Below are positions 18,955-28,260 of a stretch of DNA of 64,000 nucleotides, one piece after another. How positions within the stretch are numbered: position 1 is the stretch's first letter; each line of letters starts with the position of its first letter. The notes below the pieces were generated by a model. That model had not been told where the DNA came from, did not search any database, and saw nothing but the letters and a program-made list of their open reading frames with translations. Origin of the DNA: Mycobacterium sp. EPa45 (GTDB lineage Bacteria > Actinomycetota > Actinomycetes > Mycobacteriales > Mycobacteriaceae); NCBI RefSeq assembly GCF_001021385.1, contig NZ_CP011773.1:5580001-5644000 (forward strand). The letters are read 5' to 3'. Position numbers and translations under genes: made by a program.

Positions 18955-21060
18955 CTAGCGCGGCAAGCCCAGCAGCCGCTCGCCGGCCATGGTGAGCAGG
19001 ATCTGCTCGGTGCCACCGGCAATCGTCAGGCAGCGGGTGTTGAGGAAGTCGTGCACGAACCGGTCGACGACCAAGCCCCCCGACTCCGACAGTTCCAGGC
19101 GGAACTCGGCCAGCGCTTGACGGTGCCGAACCCCGATCAGCTTGCGGGCGCTGGCTTCTGCGCTGGTCTCGTGTCCACCGACAGCCAACTGGGCGATGCG
19201 CTGATCGAGTAGTGAGCCGGCTTGCGCGGACAAAATCAGCTTGGCCGTCTGGTCCAGCAGCGCGGTGTCCAGCTCGCGTTCGGCGACCGACCGCAGCATC
19301 TCTTCCACCGGATTGCCCAGTGCGGTGCCCTGCGCCATCGCGACCCGCTCATTGGCCAACGTGGTGCGCGCCAACCGCCAACCGTCGTTGACGGTGCCGA
19401 CCACCATGTCGTCCGGAACGAAAACGTCGTCGAAGAAGACTTCGTTGAACAGCTCGTCACCGGTGATCTCCCGCAGCGGCCGCACCACGATGCCCGGCGA
19501 GCGCATGTCGATGAGGAAGTAGGTGATTCCCTTGTGCTTCGGCGCATCCGCGTCGGTGCGCGCCAGGCAGACACCCCAGTGCGCCTTCTGCGCGGCCGAG
19601 GTCCACACCTTCTGGCCGGTTAGCTTCCAACCACCTTCGACGCGAACGGCTTTCGTGCGCAGCGCAGCCAGATCCGATCCGGCGCCGGGCTCGGAAAACA
19701 ATTGGCACCAGATGATCTCGCCGCGGAGCGTGGCCGGCACGAACTTGTCGATCTGCTCGGGTGTGCCGCCCTCCAGGATCGTCGGCACCGCCCACCAGCC
19801 GATCACCAGATCGGGCCGTTGCACGTCGGCCTTGGCCATCTCCGAATCGATGAGCAGCTGCTCGGCCGGCGAGGCCTCGCGGCCGAAAGGCTTGGGCCAG
19901 TGCGGTGCCAGCAGGCCGGTGTCGGCCAACGCCGGCTGACGCTGGTCTGCAGGAAGCTTCGCGACGTCGGCGACGGCGGCGGCGATCTCGGGCTGAAGGT
20001 GCGCGACGGACTCCAGGTCGATATGCAACTCGCGGCGCACCCCGTCCAGCGTCAGCGCGGCCACCCGGCGCAGCCACGCCGGCCGCCCGCCCAGGATCTG
20101 GCCGATGCTGTAAGCACGGCGCAGGTACAGATGCGCGTCGTGTTCCCAGGTGATGCCGATGCCGCCGAGCACCTGGATGCAGTCCTTGGCATTGGACTTC
20201 GCCGACTCGATACCGATGGCCGCGGCGATCGCGGCGGCGATGGACAGCTGCTGCTGATCAGCACCCGCTGCAGCCACCGCGGCGTCGGCGGCGGCCACGG
20301 CGGCCTGTTGGGAACGCAGCAGCATCTCGGCGCACATGTGCTTGATGGCCTGGAAACTGCCGATCGGCTTGCCGAACTGCTCGCGCACCTTCGCGTACTC
20401 GACGGCGGTGTCCAGCGTCCAGCGCGCCAAGCCCGCAGTTTCGGCGGCCAGCACGGTGGCGGTCAGATCCTCGAACCGGCGCCTCGAGACCGCGAGCGCG
20501 GTGGCGGGAACGGAGTCCAGCGTGATCTTCGCCAGCGGGCGGGAGAAATCGGTGGCGCCCAGCAGCTCGACGGTCACCCCGTCCGCGGCGGCGTCGACCA
20601 CGACGACGTCATCACCGACCGGCAGGAGCAGGGCCCCGGCGGTGTCGGCACCGAGGGTGTACTCGGCGGTGCCCGACACCGTGTCACCGTCTCTGCGCAG
20701 ATCACCGGCCAGCGCCAGCCCCGCAGTCGTCTCGCCGGAGGCCAGGGCTTCGAGCAGCTCGGGATCGGTGATCACCAGGGTGGCCACCGCCGTCGTCGCG
20801 ACGGGCCCGGGGATCAGCGCCCGCGCCGCCTCCTCGACCATGGCGCACAAATCCTGGACCGACCCGCCGGCACCGCCGGCCTCTTCGGCGACGGCGACAC
20901 CGAACAGTCCCAGCTCAGCCAGGCCGCGATAGACCGGGCGCCAGGCGTCCGGGGTGCCGTGCTCGACGTCTCGAACAGCCGCAAGTGCGCCGGCGGAAGC
21001 GGCCCAGCTGCGGACCAAATCGCGGGCGGCAAACTGTTCGTCGGTGATGGTCGCTGACAC
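18955..21060 (-). CDS. fadE34: Double-length acyl-CoA dehydrogenase FadE34
   Basis: Fusion of two acyl-CoA dehydrogenase domains in 701 residues. The N-terminal half (about 1-340) resembles FadE32/FadE33 and ends with GGIGITWEHDAHLYLRRAYS; the C-terminal half (about 360-701) resembles FadE30/FadE31 with FSEPGAGSDLA and GGTEQILLTMAGERLLG. The single chain thus mimics the two-gene heteromeric enzymes of this cluster. M. tuberculosis FadE34 dehydrogenates five-carbon-side-chain steroid CoA esters. ATG start; a KstR operator lies 54 bp upstream. Confidence 0.92.
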   Translation of the reverse strand: MSATITDEQFAARDLVRSWAASAGALAAVRDVEHGTPDAWRPVYRGLAELGLFGVAVAEEAGGAGGSVQDLCAMVEEAARALIPGPVATTAVATLVITDPELLEALASGETTAGLALAGDLRRDGDTVSGTAEYTLGADTAGALLLPVGDDVVVVDAAADGVTVELLGATDFSRPLAKITLDSVPATALAVSRRRFEDLTATVLAAETAGLARWTLDTAVEYAKVREQFGKPIGSFQAIKHMCAEMLLRSQQAAVAAADAAVAAAGADQQQLSIAAAIAAAIGIESAKSNAKDCIQVLGGIGITWEHDAHLYLRRAYSIGQILGGRPAWLRRVAALTLDGVRRELHIDLESVAHLQPEIAAAVADVAKLPADQRQPALADTGLLAPHWPKPFGREASPAEQLLIDSEMAKADVQRPDLVIGWWAVPTILEGGTPEQIDKFVPATLRGEIIWCQLFSEPGAGSDLAALRTKAVRVEGGWKLTGQKVWTSAAQKAHWGVCLARTDADAPKHKGITYFLIDMRSPGIVVRPLREITGDELFNEVFFDDVFVPDDMVVGTVNDGWRLARTTLANERVAMAQGTALGNPVEEMLRSVAERELDTALLDQTAKLILSAQAGSLLDQRIAQLAVGGHETSAEASARKLIGVRHRQALAEFRLELSESGGLVVDRFVHDFLNTRCLTIAGGTEQILLTMAGERLLGLPR

Positions 21061-21113
21061 CGTCGGCTCCTAAGGTCACAAAAGAACGGGCGCTGATAAT
21101 GTTCTCGGCCCAC

Positions 21114-21127
21114 TAGAACGTGTTCTA
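21114..21127. promoter_or_regulatory. KstR operator between fadE34 and kstR
   Basis: TAGAACGTGTTCTA is a 14-bp KstR site fitting TnnAACnnGTTnnA, with fully complementary TAGAAC/GTTCTA arms. It lies between divergent fadE34 and kstR and would serve both, giving KstR autoregulation. Confidence 0.9.
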
Positions 21128-21269
21128 ATAGTGCCAGCGATCACCAGTCAAGTCGACCAGCATCGCAGCAGGACACGCGGCAGTCCTGGGGGACATCGAG
21201 CTGCGCGACGCAGTGTAGCGATGCGTATCGTTTCTCCCAGAACGGCCCTTGGAAGGAGCTAGCCAACCC

Positions 21270-21935
21270 ATGTCATCGCCAGCGCAGAAATCATCGGCCG
21301 GCGGTTCGGGTTCGCAGCCACGTGAGGTGATACCGGTGTCAGTGCTCGCCGAATCGGAGCTGGGCTCAGAGGCCCAGCGCGAGCGTCGCAAGCGGATCCT
21401 CGACGCGACCATGGCCATCGCGTCCAAAGGCGGGTACGAGGCGGTGCAGATGCGCGCGGTGGCCGATCGCGCCGACGTGGCTGTCGGCACCCTGTACCGC
21501 TACTTCCCGTCGAAGGTGCACCTGCTGGTGTCGGCGCTGGCCCGCGAGTTCGAGCGCATCGACGCCAAGACCGACCGGACGGTGGTGGCAGGGGGGTCAC
21601 CGTTCCAGCGGCTGAGCTTCATGGTCAGCAAGCTGAACCGGGCTATGCAGCGCAATCCGCTGCTCACCGAGGCGATGACACGTGCCTATGTGTTCGCCGA
21701 CGCCTCGGCAGCGGGTGAAGTCGATCACGTCGAAAAGATCATCGACAGCATGTTCGCGCGCGCCATGAGCGACGGCGAGCCGACCGAAGACCAGTACCAC
21801 ATCGCCCGTGTCATCTCGGATGTCTGGCTGTCCAACCTGTTGGCGTGGCTGACCCGCCGGGCTTCGGCGACCGACGTCAGCAAACGTCTTGACCTTGCGG
21901 TGCGGCTGCTGATCGGCGACGAAGGCGAGTCCTGA
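21270..21935 (+). CDS. kstR: TetR-family repressor KstR
   Basis: TetR regulator of about 221 residues. The helix-turn-helix (AQRERRKRILDATMAI...VQMRAVADRADVAVGTLYRYFPSK) and the ligand domain closely follow M. tuberculosis KstR, the repressor of cholesterol uptake and ring A/B genes that is released by 3-oxo-cholestenoyl-CoA-type thioesters. I chose ATG 21270 because GGAAGGAG lies 11 bp upstream. This adds about 20 residues before the usual VLAESELGSEA start, so an internal GTG at about 21336 is the alternative. Confidence 0.9.
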   Translation: MSSPAQKSSAGGSGSQPREVIPVSVLAESELGSEAQRERRKRILDATMAIASKGGYEAVQMRAVADRADVAVGTLYRYFPSKVHLLVSALAREFERIDAKTDRTVVAGGSPFQRLSFMVSKLNRAMQRNPLLTEAMTRAYVFADASAAGEVDHVEKIIDSMFARAMSDGEPTEDQYHIARVISDVWLSNLLAWLTRRASATDVSKRLDLAVRLLIGDEGES

Positions 21936-21941
21936 GACCAC

Positions 21942-22700
21942 GTGCCCGATCTCCCCGAGGATCTTCGCCGCGCGCTGACCGCCGTCGCGCACGTCCCGCG
22001 ATTGCTGGTGGCCTCCGACTTCGACGGCACCGTCGCGCCGATCGTGTCCAACCCCGCTGACGCCCGTCCCATTCCGGCTGCCGCAGCGGCCTTGGCGAGA
22101 CTGGCGACGCTCGAATCCACCAGTGCCGCACTGATTTCCGGGCGGGCGTTGAGTACCCTGCGCGAGTTGTCAGGTGCTCCGGCCGAGGTGCATCTCGTGG
22201 GTAGCCATGGCGCGGAGTTCGACGCCGATTTCCTCGACGCGATCGACGACGCCGCCAAGCAGCAGCTCACCGAGCTCAAGCAGACGTTGACCGCGCTGGC
22301 GGAGCGCTATCCCGGTGCGACCGTCGAGAAAAAACCGGTCAGCGTGGCCTTTCACGTGCGCAACACCGCTCCCGCACACGCCCAGCAGGCACTCGATGAC
22401 GCCCTGGATGCGGTGCGGAACTGGGATATTCACGTCACCGAGGGCAAAGCGGTTCGCGAGTTCGCCGTGATCGACACCGACAAGGGTGCCGCACTCGAGC
22501 AGCTGCGCGAACAACTCGGGGCGGACGCGGTGGTGTACTTCGGCGACGACGTCACCGACGAAAAGGGCTTTCGCCGACTGGGCGATGGCGACATCGGGGT
22601 AAAGGTCGGCCCAGGCGAGACGCAGGCACGCTATCGGGTCGACTCCCCGGACGATGTCGCGACCGCGCTGGAGTTTCTGCTCGACGCGCGTCGGGACTAA
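21942..22700 (+). CDS. otsB: Trehalose-phosphate phosphatase-like HAD enzyme
   Basis: HAD-superfamily phosphatase of 252 residues with motif I DFDGT at 26-30, SGR near 66, and the late motif GDDVTDEKGF that is typical of OtsB-type trehalose-6-phosphate phosphatases. It would release trehalose from trehalose-6-phosphate. GTG start 7 bp after kstR. The M. tuberculosis main enzyme OtsB2 lies elsewhere, so this may be a paralogue. Its TAA overlaps the lacI stop on the other strand (CTAA at 22697-22700). Confidence 0.82.
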   Translation: MPDLPEDLRRALTAVAHVPRLLVASDFDGTVAPIVSNPADARPIPAAAAALARLATLESTSAALISGRALSTLRELSGAPAEVHLVGSHGAEFDADFLDAIDDAAKQQLTELKQTLTALAERYPGATVEKKPVSVAFHVRNTAPAHAQQALDDALDAVRNWDIHVTEGKAVREFAVIDTDKGAALEQLREQLGADAVVYFGDDVTDEKGFRRLGDGDIGVKVGPGETQARYRVDSPDDVATALEFLLDARRD

Positions 22701-23797
22701 GCGGGTGGCCCCGCCGTCCGCCCCCGCACCAGTTCGGTGGGCAGCACATCGATCACCGGCAGGCCGTCACGTGGTGGGCTGTGCAGCAGCCGCCCGGCCC
22801 GCCTGCCCTTCTCCAGACTGGGCTGCGACACCGTGGTCAGACCACGGCTGAGTGCCTCCGGGATGCCGTCGAATCCGGTGACCGTCATCTGACCCGGTAC
22901 GTAAACCCCTTTGGCGCGTAGGTAATCCATCGCCGAAATCGCCAGCACATCGGCAGTGCACATCAACGCGGTGATGCGCGGGTTGGTCTGCAGCGCCAGC
23001 TCGGCGGCTGTTGCACCCGACGCCGGAAGGTGCTCGTAGCTCTCGACGATCGTGAGGGACCCCGGGTCGTGGCCCGCGCCGGCGATCGCATCGCGCACAC
23101 CGCCGATCCGCTCGGTCTGGACGTGAAAGTGCGATGCTGCCAGGCGATCCGGAGCCACGATGCCCGCCGTCTGGTTGCCCACGCGCCGCTCGGTACCCAA
23201 TCGCATTGTCAGCAAACCGATTTCATGATGACCCAGCCCGACGACATAATCGGCCAGCTGGCGCATGGCGGCGCGGTCGTCGATGCAGACTCTCGATGCG
23301 CCGGGGACGTCCTTGGGCTGGTCCACGACCACGATCGGGACGTGGCGCTGCAATGCGGTCTGCAGATAAGGGTCGTCGTCGGATGCGGCGTAGACAACGA
23401 AACCGTCAACCCCAGCTGCCAGAACCGAATTCGTTCCGTCGGACACGCTGCGGTCCGGACCGACTGCGACCAGCAACAGACCCTGACCAACTTCTTCGCA
23501 CGATTCCGCCAGACCGGCAACAAAATTCAGCGCGGCGGGATCACTGAAGGCGTAGGTCAGCGGCTCGGTGATCACCAGGCCGACCGCACCGGCCTTCCGG
23601 GTGCGCAGCGACCGGGCGACGGGGTCCGGGCCGGCGTACCCCAGCCGCTTGGCGGTGGCCAGGACGCGCTCGCGCAGATCGGCCGACAATTGGTCGGGAC
23701 GGTTGTAGGCATTCGAGATCGTGGTTCGCGAAACCTTGAGCTCGGCGGCCAACGAAGCCAGAGTCGCCCGCCGCCGCGGCGCCGGACTTCGGGACAT
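22697..23797 (-). CDS. LacI-family transcriptional regulator, Rv3575c orthologue
   Basis: LacI/GalR regulator of 366 residues. The N-terminal helix-turn-helix and hinge (TLASLAAELKVSRTTISNAYNRPDQLS) are followed by a periplasmic-binding-protein-like domain from residue 70. ATG at 23797. It is divergent from znuA; the 110-bp gap holds a palindrome at 23855-23871 that could be its own site or a Zur site. The effector is unknown; trehalose or a related sugar is possible because otsB is adjacent. Confidence 0.85.
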   Translation of the reverse strand: MSRSPAPRRRATLASLAAELKVSRTTISNAYNRPDQLSADLRERVLATAKRLGYAGPDPVARSLRTRKAGAVGLVITEPLTYAFSDPAALNFVAGLAESCEEVGQGLLLVAVGPDRSVSDGTNSVLAAGVDGFVVYAASDDDPYLQTALQRHVPIVVVDQPKDVPGASRVCIDDRAAMRQLADYVVGLGHHEIGLLTMRLGTERRVGNQTAGIVAPDRLAASHFHVQTERIGGVRDAIAGAGHDPGSLTIVESYEHLPASGATAAELALQTNPRITALMCTADVLAISAMDYLRAKGVYVPGQMTVTGFDGIPEALSRGLTTVSQPSLEKGRRAGRLLHSPPRDGLPVIDVLPTELVRGRTAGPPA

Positions 23798-23854
23798 GCT
23801 CCGTGAGGCTAGCGCATCGACTTGCGCACGACCGGTATCGATGCCCTATGGTTA

Positions 23855-23871
23855 ATGGAAACGGTTTTCAT
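23855..23871. promoter_or_regulatory. Zur-box-like palindrome at the znuA promoter
   Basis: ATGGAAACGGTTTTCAT is a 17-bp palindrome with a single arm mismatch. It matches the actinobacterial Zur box ATGAAAA-n3-TTTTCAT at 13 of 14 arm positions. A -10-like TATGGT (23847-23852) lies directly in front, so a bound repressor would block transcription of znuA. The core AAACGGTTT could also serve a LacI-family protein, and a lacI gene is divergent here. Confidence 0.6.
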
Positions 23872-23907
23872 TTGTATTGATTTGCCTCGGGTGAGAGAGG
23901 AGCGATC

Positions 23908-24825
23908 GTGCGACAAGCTGCGATCCGCGCGGTCATCGGTCTGTCGGCGCTGACCTTGGTGGGCGGTGTCGCCGCGTGCAGCGGCGACACATCCCCGGGT
24001 AGCGCCCAGGACCGGACGCCGACCGTGGTGGCGTCGACCGACGTGTGGGGCAGCGTCGCGCAGGCCGTCGCCGGTGACCATGCCAAGGTCACCTCGATCG
24101 TCACCAGCGCCTCCGCTGACCCGCATTCGTTCGAAGCCAGCCCGTCGAACGCCGCCGACATCGCCGACGCGTCGCTGGTCGTCTACAACGGGGGCGGCTA
24201 CGACCACTGGGTCGACGACATCCTGGCCAGCCACAAGGGCGTGGCCTCGGTCGACGCGTACTCGCTGCTGCAGGCTCCCGCCGGGGAACCGCAGCCGGCC
24301 AACGAACACGTCTTCTACGACGTGGCCACCGCCAGGGCCGTCGCCACCAAGGTTGCCGAGAAGTTGGCACAGGATGATCCGCAGCACGCCGCCGACTACA
24401 AGTCCAACGCCGAGACCTTCAACCGTGGCGCCGACGCGATCGCACAGACCGAGAAGGCCATCCGCACCAGCCATCCGGGCGCCGCGGTCGTTGCCACCGA
24501 ACCCGTCGCCCACTACCTTCTGGTCGCCGCCGGCCTGACCGACAAGACCCCCGCCGGCTTCGCCAACGCCGTCGAACAGGACACCGATCCCGCCCCAGTC
24601 GACGTCGCGGCACTACTGGACGTCATCAAATCCCGTCAGGTCAGCGCGGTGTTGTTCAACGAACAGACGGTGACGGAAGTGACCAAGCAGGTCCAGGCCG
24701 CGGCGCAGAGCGCCGGAATCCCGGTCGTCAGCGTCACCGAGACGCTGCCCGTGGGCAAGGACTACCTCAGCTGGCAGCGCGACACCGCCGACCGGTTGAC
24801 CGCAGCCTTGCAGCAGAACCGATAA
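23908..24825 (+). CDS. znuA: Metal-binding lipoprotein of a ZnuABC-type transporter
   Basis: Cluster A-I (ZnuA/TroA) substrate-binding lipoprotein of 305 residues. The signal peptide ends in a lipobox (GGVAAC, Cys24). Candidate metal ligands include His in ADPHSFE, YDHWVD and NEHVFYD, and Asp/Glu further on. GTG start with GAGAGGAG upstream. It leads a znuA-znuC-znuB operon for uptake of zinc (or manganese). The short, not His-rich, loop gives no firm clue to which metal. Confidence 0.87.
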   Translation: MRQAAIRAVIGLSALTLVGGVAACSGDTSPGSAQDRTPTVVASTDVWGSVAQAVAGDHAKVTSIVTSASADPHSFEASPSNAADIADASLVVYNGGGYDHWVDDILASHKGVASVDAYSLLQAPAGEPQPANEHVFYDVATARAVATKVAEKLAQDDPQHAADYKSNAETFNRGADAIAQTEKAIRTSHPGAAVVATEPVAHYLLVAAGLTDKTPAGFANAVEQDTDPAPVDVAALLDVIKSRQVSAVLFNEQTVTEVTKQVQAAAQSAGIPVVSVTETLPVGKDYLSWQRDTADRLTAALQQNR

Positions 24826-24834
24826 TCACTGCTT

Positions 24835-25647
24835 GTGAGTGCCGAGATCGTCTGCATGTCCGGTGCTCGGCTGGCCTTTGGGGACCGGGTGCTGTGGGAT
24901 CACCTCGATCTGAAGGTCGCCGCCGGAGAGTTCATCGCCATCCTCGGTCCCAACGGCACCGGGAAGACGTCCTTGTTCAAGGTGCTGTTGGGCCAGTTGT
25001 CGCTGAGTGCCGGCACAGCCACCATCGAGGGCCGGCCGATCGAGGCGGGCAGCGAGCGGATCGGCTATGTGCCCCAACACCGATCCGTCGACCGTGGATT
25101 GAGCCTGCGCGGACGCGACCTGGTCCGCCTTGGCGTCGACGGTCACCGCTGGGGCCTCGGGTCGCTCTCACCGAAGGAACGACACCGCCAACGCGAAGTT
25201 GTCGAGCGGGCGATGGCACAGGTCCATGCACTCAAATTGGCGAGGGTCCCGGTCGGGGTGATGTCTGGCGGCGAATTGCAGCGGGTGCGCATCGCCCAGG
25301 CGTTGGCCAGCGATCCGGCCCTGCTGCTGTGCGACGAACCCCTGCTCAACCTGGATCCGGCCAGCGCCCGGCTGGTGGCCCAGCTGATCGACCGGCGCCG
25401 CAAGACCGGCACTGCCGTGATGTTCGTGACGCACGAGATCAACCCCGTGGTCAACTACGTCGACCGGGTGCTCTATCTCGTCAACGGCCGGTTCCGGATC
25501 GGCACGGTCGCCGAGGTGATGACCTCGCAGACCCTCTCGGAGCTGTACCAGGCCGACATTCAGGTGGTGCAGATCGGCGATCGCTACGTCGTGGTCGGCG
25601 AGCACCTCGACCACTCCGGCCACACCCATGGGCACACCCATGAATGA
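24835..25647 (+). CDS. znuC: ATPase subunit of the zinc/manganese ABC transporter
   Basis: ABC ATPase of 270 residues with Walker A GPNGTGKT at 38-45, signature SGGELQRV, Walker B LLLCDEPLLNLDP and the H-loop VTHEI. The C-terminus is histidine-rich (HSGHTHGHTHE), which may bind metal. GTG start 9 bp after znuA. Its stop overlaps the start of znuB. Confidence 0.88.
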   Translation: MSAEIVCMSGARLAFGDRVLWDHLDLKVAAGEFIAILGPNGTGKTSLFKVLLGQLSLSAGTATIEGRPIEAGSERIGYVPQHRSVDRGLSLRGRDLVRLGVDGHRWGLGSLSPKERHRQREVVERAMAQVHALKLARVPVGVMSGGELQRVRIAQALASDPALLLCDEPLLNLDPASARLVAQLIDRRRKTGTAVMFVTHEINPVVNYVDRVLYLVNGRFRIGTVAEVMTSQTLSELYQADIQVVQIGDRYVVVGEHLDHSGHTHGHTHE

Positions 25648-26506
25648 CCGCTTCGCCAACCTGCTGGATCACCTGTTCGCCTTCGACATCACAGCCGACC
25701 TGCTGGGTCGCGGCTTCGTGCAGCAGGCTCTGATCGCCGCGGCGCTGTTGGCGCTGGTGGCCGGGTTGATCGGACCGTTCATCGTGATGCGCCAGATGTC
25801 GTTCGCCGTGCACGGTTCCTCTGAGCTGTCACTGACCGGCGCCGCGTTTGCGTTGTTGGCCGGTTTCGACGTCGGGGTGGGCGCGTTGGTGGGCAGCGCG
25901 CTGGCCGCCGTGCTGTTCGGCATCCTCGGCCAGCGGGCCCGCGAACGGGACTCGGCGATCGGCGTCGTACTGGCCTTCGGATTGGGTCTGGCCGTGTTGT
26001 TCATCCATCTGTATCCGGGCCGATCCGGCACCAGTTTCGCTCTGCTGACCGGTCAGATCGTCGGCGTCGGTTACTCGGGCCTGGCGCTGCTGATCGCGGT
26101 GACGGTGTTGGTCGTCGGTGTGCTGGCGTTCAGTTTCCGGCCGCTGCTGTTCGCCACCGCCGACCCGGAAGTGGCTGCCGCACGCGGTGTTCCGGTCCGG
26201 GTGCTGGGCATCGTGTTCGCCGCCCTGGTCGGCGTCGTGGCCGCGCAGGGTGTGCAGATCGTCGGCGCGCTACTGGTGATGTCCCTGCTCATCACGCCGG
26301 CGGCCGCCGCGGCCCGGGTATTCAGCTCACCGGCGGCGGTGATCGGGGCGTCGGTGGTCTTCGCCGAGCTGTCCGCGGTGGTCGGCATTGTGCTGTCCCT
26401 GGCGCCCGGGGTTCCGGTGTCGGTGTTCGTCACGACGATCTCGTTCGTGATCTATCTGGTGTGTTGGGCCATCAGCCGACGTCAGGTTGACCCCGCCGCG
26501 GCTTGA
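25640..26506 (+). CDS. znuB: Permease subunit of the zinc/manganese ABC transporter
   Basis: ABC-3 family permease of about 288 residues with eight or nine hydrophobic segments and the family blocks RQMSFAVHGSSELSLTGAA and GALLVMSLLITPAAAA. The ATG at 25640 lies inside the end of znuC (8-nt overlap); an in-frame ATG at 25628 is also possible. Completes the znuACB operon. Confidence 0.87.
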   Translation: MNDRFANLLDHLFAFDITADLLGRGFVQQALIAAALLALVAGLIGPFIVMRQMSFAVHGSSELSLTGAAFALLAGFDVGVGALVGSALAAVLFGILGQRARERDSAIGVVLAFGLGLAVLFIHLYPGRSGTSFALLTGQIVGVGYSGLALLIAVTVLVVGVLAFSFRPLLFATADPEVAAARGVPVRVLGIVFAALVGVVAAQGVQIVGALLVMSLLITPAAAAARVFSSPAAVIGASVVFAELSAVVGIVLSLAPGVPVSVFVTTISFVIYLVCWAISRRQVDPAAA

Positions 26507-26574
26507 GATAATTGCTCGCTCCTCCTCCGCCTCGTCCCTCGGCGGCATCGGTCGACTCGCCTAGGCTGGAGTGC

Positions 26575-27333
26575 GTGACCACCGTCGACCTGAACGCAGA
26601 CCTGGGCGAAGGCTTCGGTGTCTGGGAACTCGGTGACGACGCCGCCATGCTCGACATCGTCACCAGCGCCAACGTGGCCTGCGGATTCCACGCCGGCGAT
26701 CCGGCCGGGCTGGCACGCACCACCCGGGCAGCCGCCGAACGCGGGGTACGTATCGGCGCCCAGGTGAGCTACCGCGACCTGGCCGGGTTCGGGCGGCGCT
26801 TCATCGACGTCGAACCGGCCGAGCTGACCGCGGAGGTGATTTATCAGATCGGCGGGTTGCAGGCGCTGGCGCGCGCCGCCGGCTCCGAGATCGCCTACGT
26901 CAAACCCCATGGTGCGCTGTACAACACGATTGTCAGCCACCGCGAGCAGGCGCGCGCGGTCGCCGAGGCGGTGCACGCCGTCGACCCCGGCCTGCCCGTG
27001 CTGAACTTGGCCGGTTCGGTGTTCTTCGAAGAGGCGCAACGGCTCGGATTGCGGACCGTCGCAGAGGCATTCGCCGATCGCGCCTACCGCCAGGACGGCA
27101 CCCTGGTGTCGCGCCGCGAAGAGGGCGCGGTACTGAGGGATCCCGAGTGCATCGCCGAGCGGGTGTCGCGGATGGTACGGAGCGGTCAGGTGGTCGCCGT
27201 CGACGGATCGACGATCGACATTCAGGTGGAATCGGTTTGCGTCCATAGTGATTCGCCTGGGGCGGTGCAGATTGCCACCGCGGTCCGCGAACGCCTGTTG
27301 CGCGACGGAGTCGACTTGGCGGCGTTCCTCTGA
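26575..27333 (+). CDS. pxpA: LamB/YcsF (PxpA) family, 5-oxoprolinase subunit A-like
   Basis: LamB/YcsF protein of 252 residues. It has the start [11 protein letters not shown], then [28 protein letters not shown] and [10 protein letters not shown], all signature blocks. PxpA works with PxpB and PxpC to hydrolyse 5-oxoproline with ATP, but no pxpB or pxpC is in this window. GTG at 26575 is chosen because conserved sequence begins there. Its TGA overlaps the ATG of the next gene (TGATG). Confidence 0.85.
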   Translation: MTTVDLNADLGEGFGVWELGDDAAMLDIVTSANVACGFHAGDPAGLARTTRAAAERGVRIGAQVSYRDLAGFGRRFIDVEPAELTAEVIYQIGGLQALARAAGSEIAYVKPHGALYNTIVSHREQARAVAEAVHAVDPGLPVLNLAGSVFFEEAQRLGLRTVAEAFADRAYRQDGTLVSRREEGAVLRDPECIAERVSRMVRSGQVVAVDGSTIDIQVESVCVHSDSPGAVQIATAVRERLLRDGVDLAAFL

Positions 27334-28253
27334 TGCGGCTCAAACTCGGCAGACCCGACATCGCCCAATACCGCCATCGCTTCGATGTTCCCGCAGCCGA
27401 CCCCGACGCAGCCTTGTCGATCACCTGGTTGGGCGTGTCCACACTCCTCGTCGACGACGGCACAAACTCGCTGTTGACCGACGGTTTCTTCTCCCGGCCA
27501 CCGCTACTGGACGTCGGGCTGCGCCGGCTGACGCCATCGGTGTCGCGGATCGACTACTGTCTGAATCGGGCCAAGGTCAACCGCCTGGCCGCAGTGCTGC
27601 CGGTGCACACCCATTACGACCATGCCATGGACTCAGCACTGGTCGCGGCGCGCACCGGCGCAAAGCTGATCGGCGGCGAGTCAGCCGCCAATATTGCTCG
27701 CGGATACCGCCTTCCGGACGATCAGATGGTCGCCGCGACTTCGGGACAAGAGCTCACGCTCGGGCCGTTCGCCGTCACACTCATCGAGTCACACCACTGC
27801 CCGCCGGACCGCTTCCCCGGCTCGATCACCAAAGCGGTGGTGCCACCGGCGAAGGCCTCAGCGTTCCGGTGTGGCGAGGCGTGGTCCACGCTGATCCATC
27901 ACGCACCCAGCGATCGGCGGCTGCTCATCCAGGGCAGCGCGGGCTTCCTGCCCGGCGCCCTCGACGGGCGGCGCGCAGACATCGCCTACCTCGGTGTCGG
28001 TCAGCTCGGTGTTCAACCGCAGGCCTACATCGAGCAGTACTGGCAGCAGACGGTTCGGGCGGTCGGTGCGCGCCGTGTCGTGCTGATCCACTGGGACGAT
28101 TTCTTCCGCCCGCTCACCGAGCCGATGGTTGCGCTCCCCTATGCGGGTGACGACCTGAACGTCTCGATGCGGGTGTTGTCGGCGCTGGCCGAAAACGACG
28201 GTGTCGCTCTGCATCTGCCGACCGTGTGGCAACGCGAAGACCCGTGGGCCTAA
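27333..28253 (+). CDS. Metallo-beta-lactamase-fold hydrolase, Rv3577 orthologue
   Basis: Protein of 306 residues with the metal motif HTHYDHAMD (HxHxDH) near residue 90, further His in SHHCPPD and a late HWDDFF. These are the ligands of a binuclear metallo-beta-lactamase fold. The group resembles UlaG/NAPE-PLD-like hydrolases, and the substrate is unknown. Its start overlaps pxpA by one base and it lies 7 bp before the ArsB2-like gene, so the three are probably one transcript. Confidence 0.83.
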   Translation: MRLKLGRPDIAQYRHRFDVPAADPDAALSITWLGVSTLLVDDGTNSLLTDGFFSRPPLLDVGLRRLTPSVSRIDYCLNRAKVNRLAAVLPVHTHYDHAMDSALVAARTGAKLIGGESAANIARGYRLPDDQMVAATSGQELTLGPFAVTLIESHHCPPDRFPGSITKAVVPPAKASAFRCGEAWSTLIHHAPSDRRLLIQGSAGFLPGALDGRRADIAYLGVGQLGVQPQAYIEQYWQQTVRAVGARRVVLIHWDDFFRPLTEPMVALPYAGDDLNVSMRVLSALAENDGVALHLPTVWQREDPWA

Positions 28254-28260
28254 TCGCGCT

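Noticed and set aside
19702..21057. 451-codon open frame opposite fadE34
   Set aside because: Antisense shadow of the fadE34 codon bias; no motifs or ribosome site.
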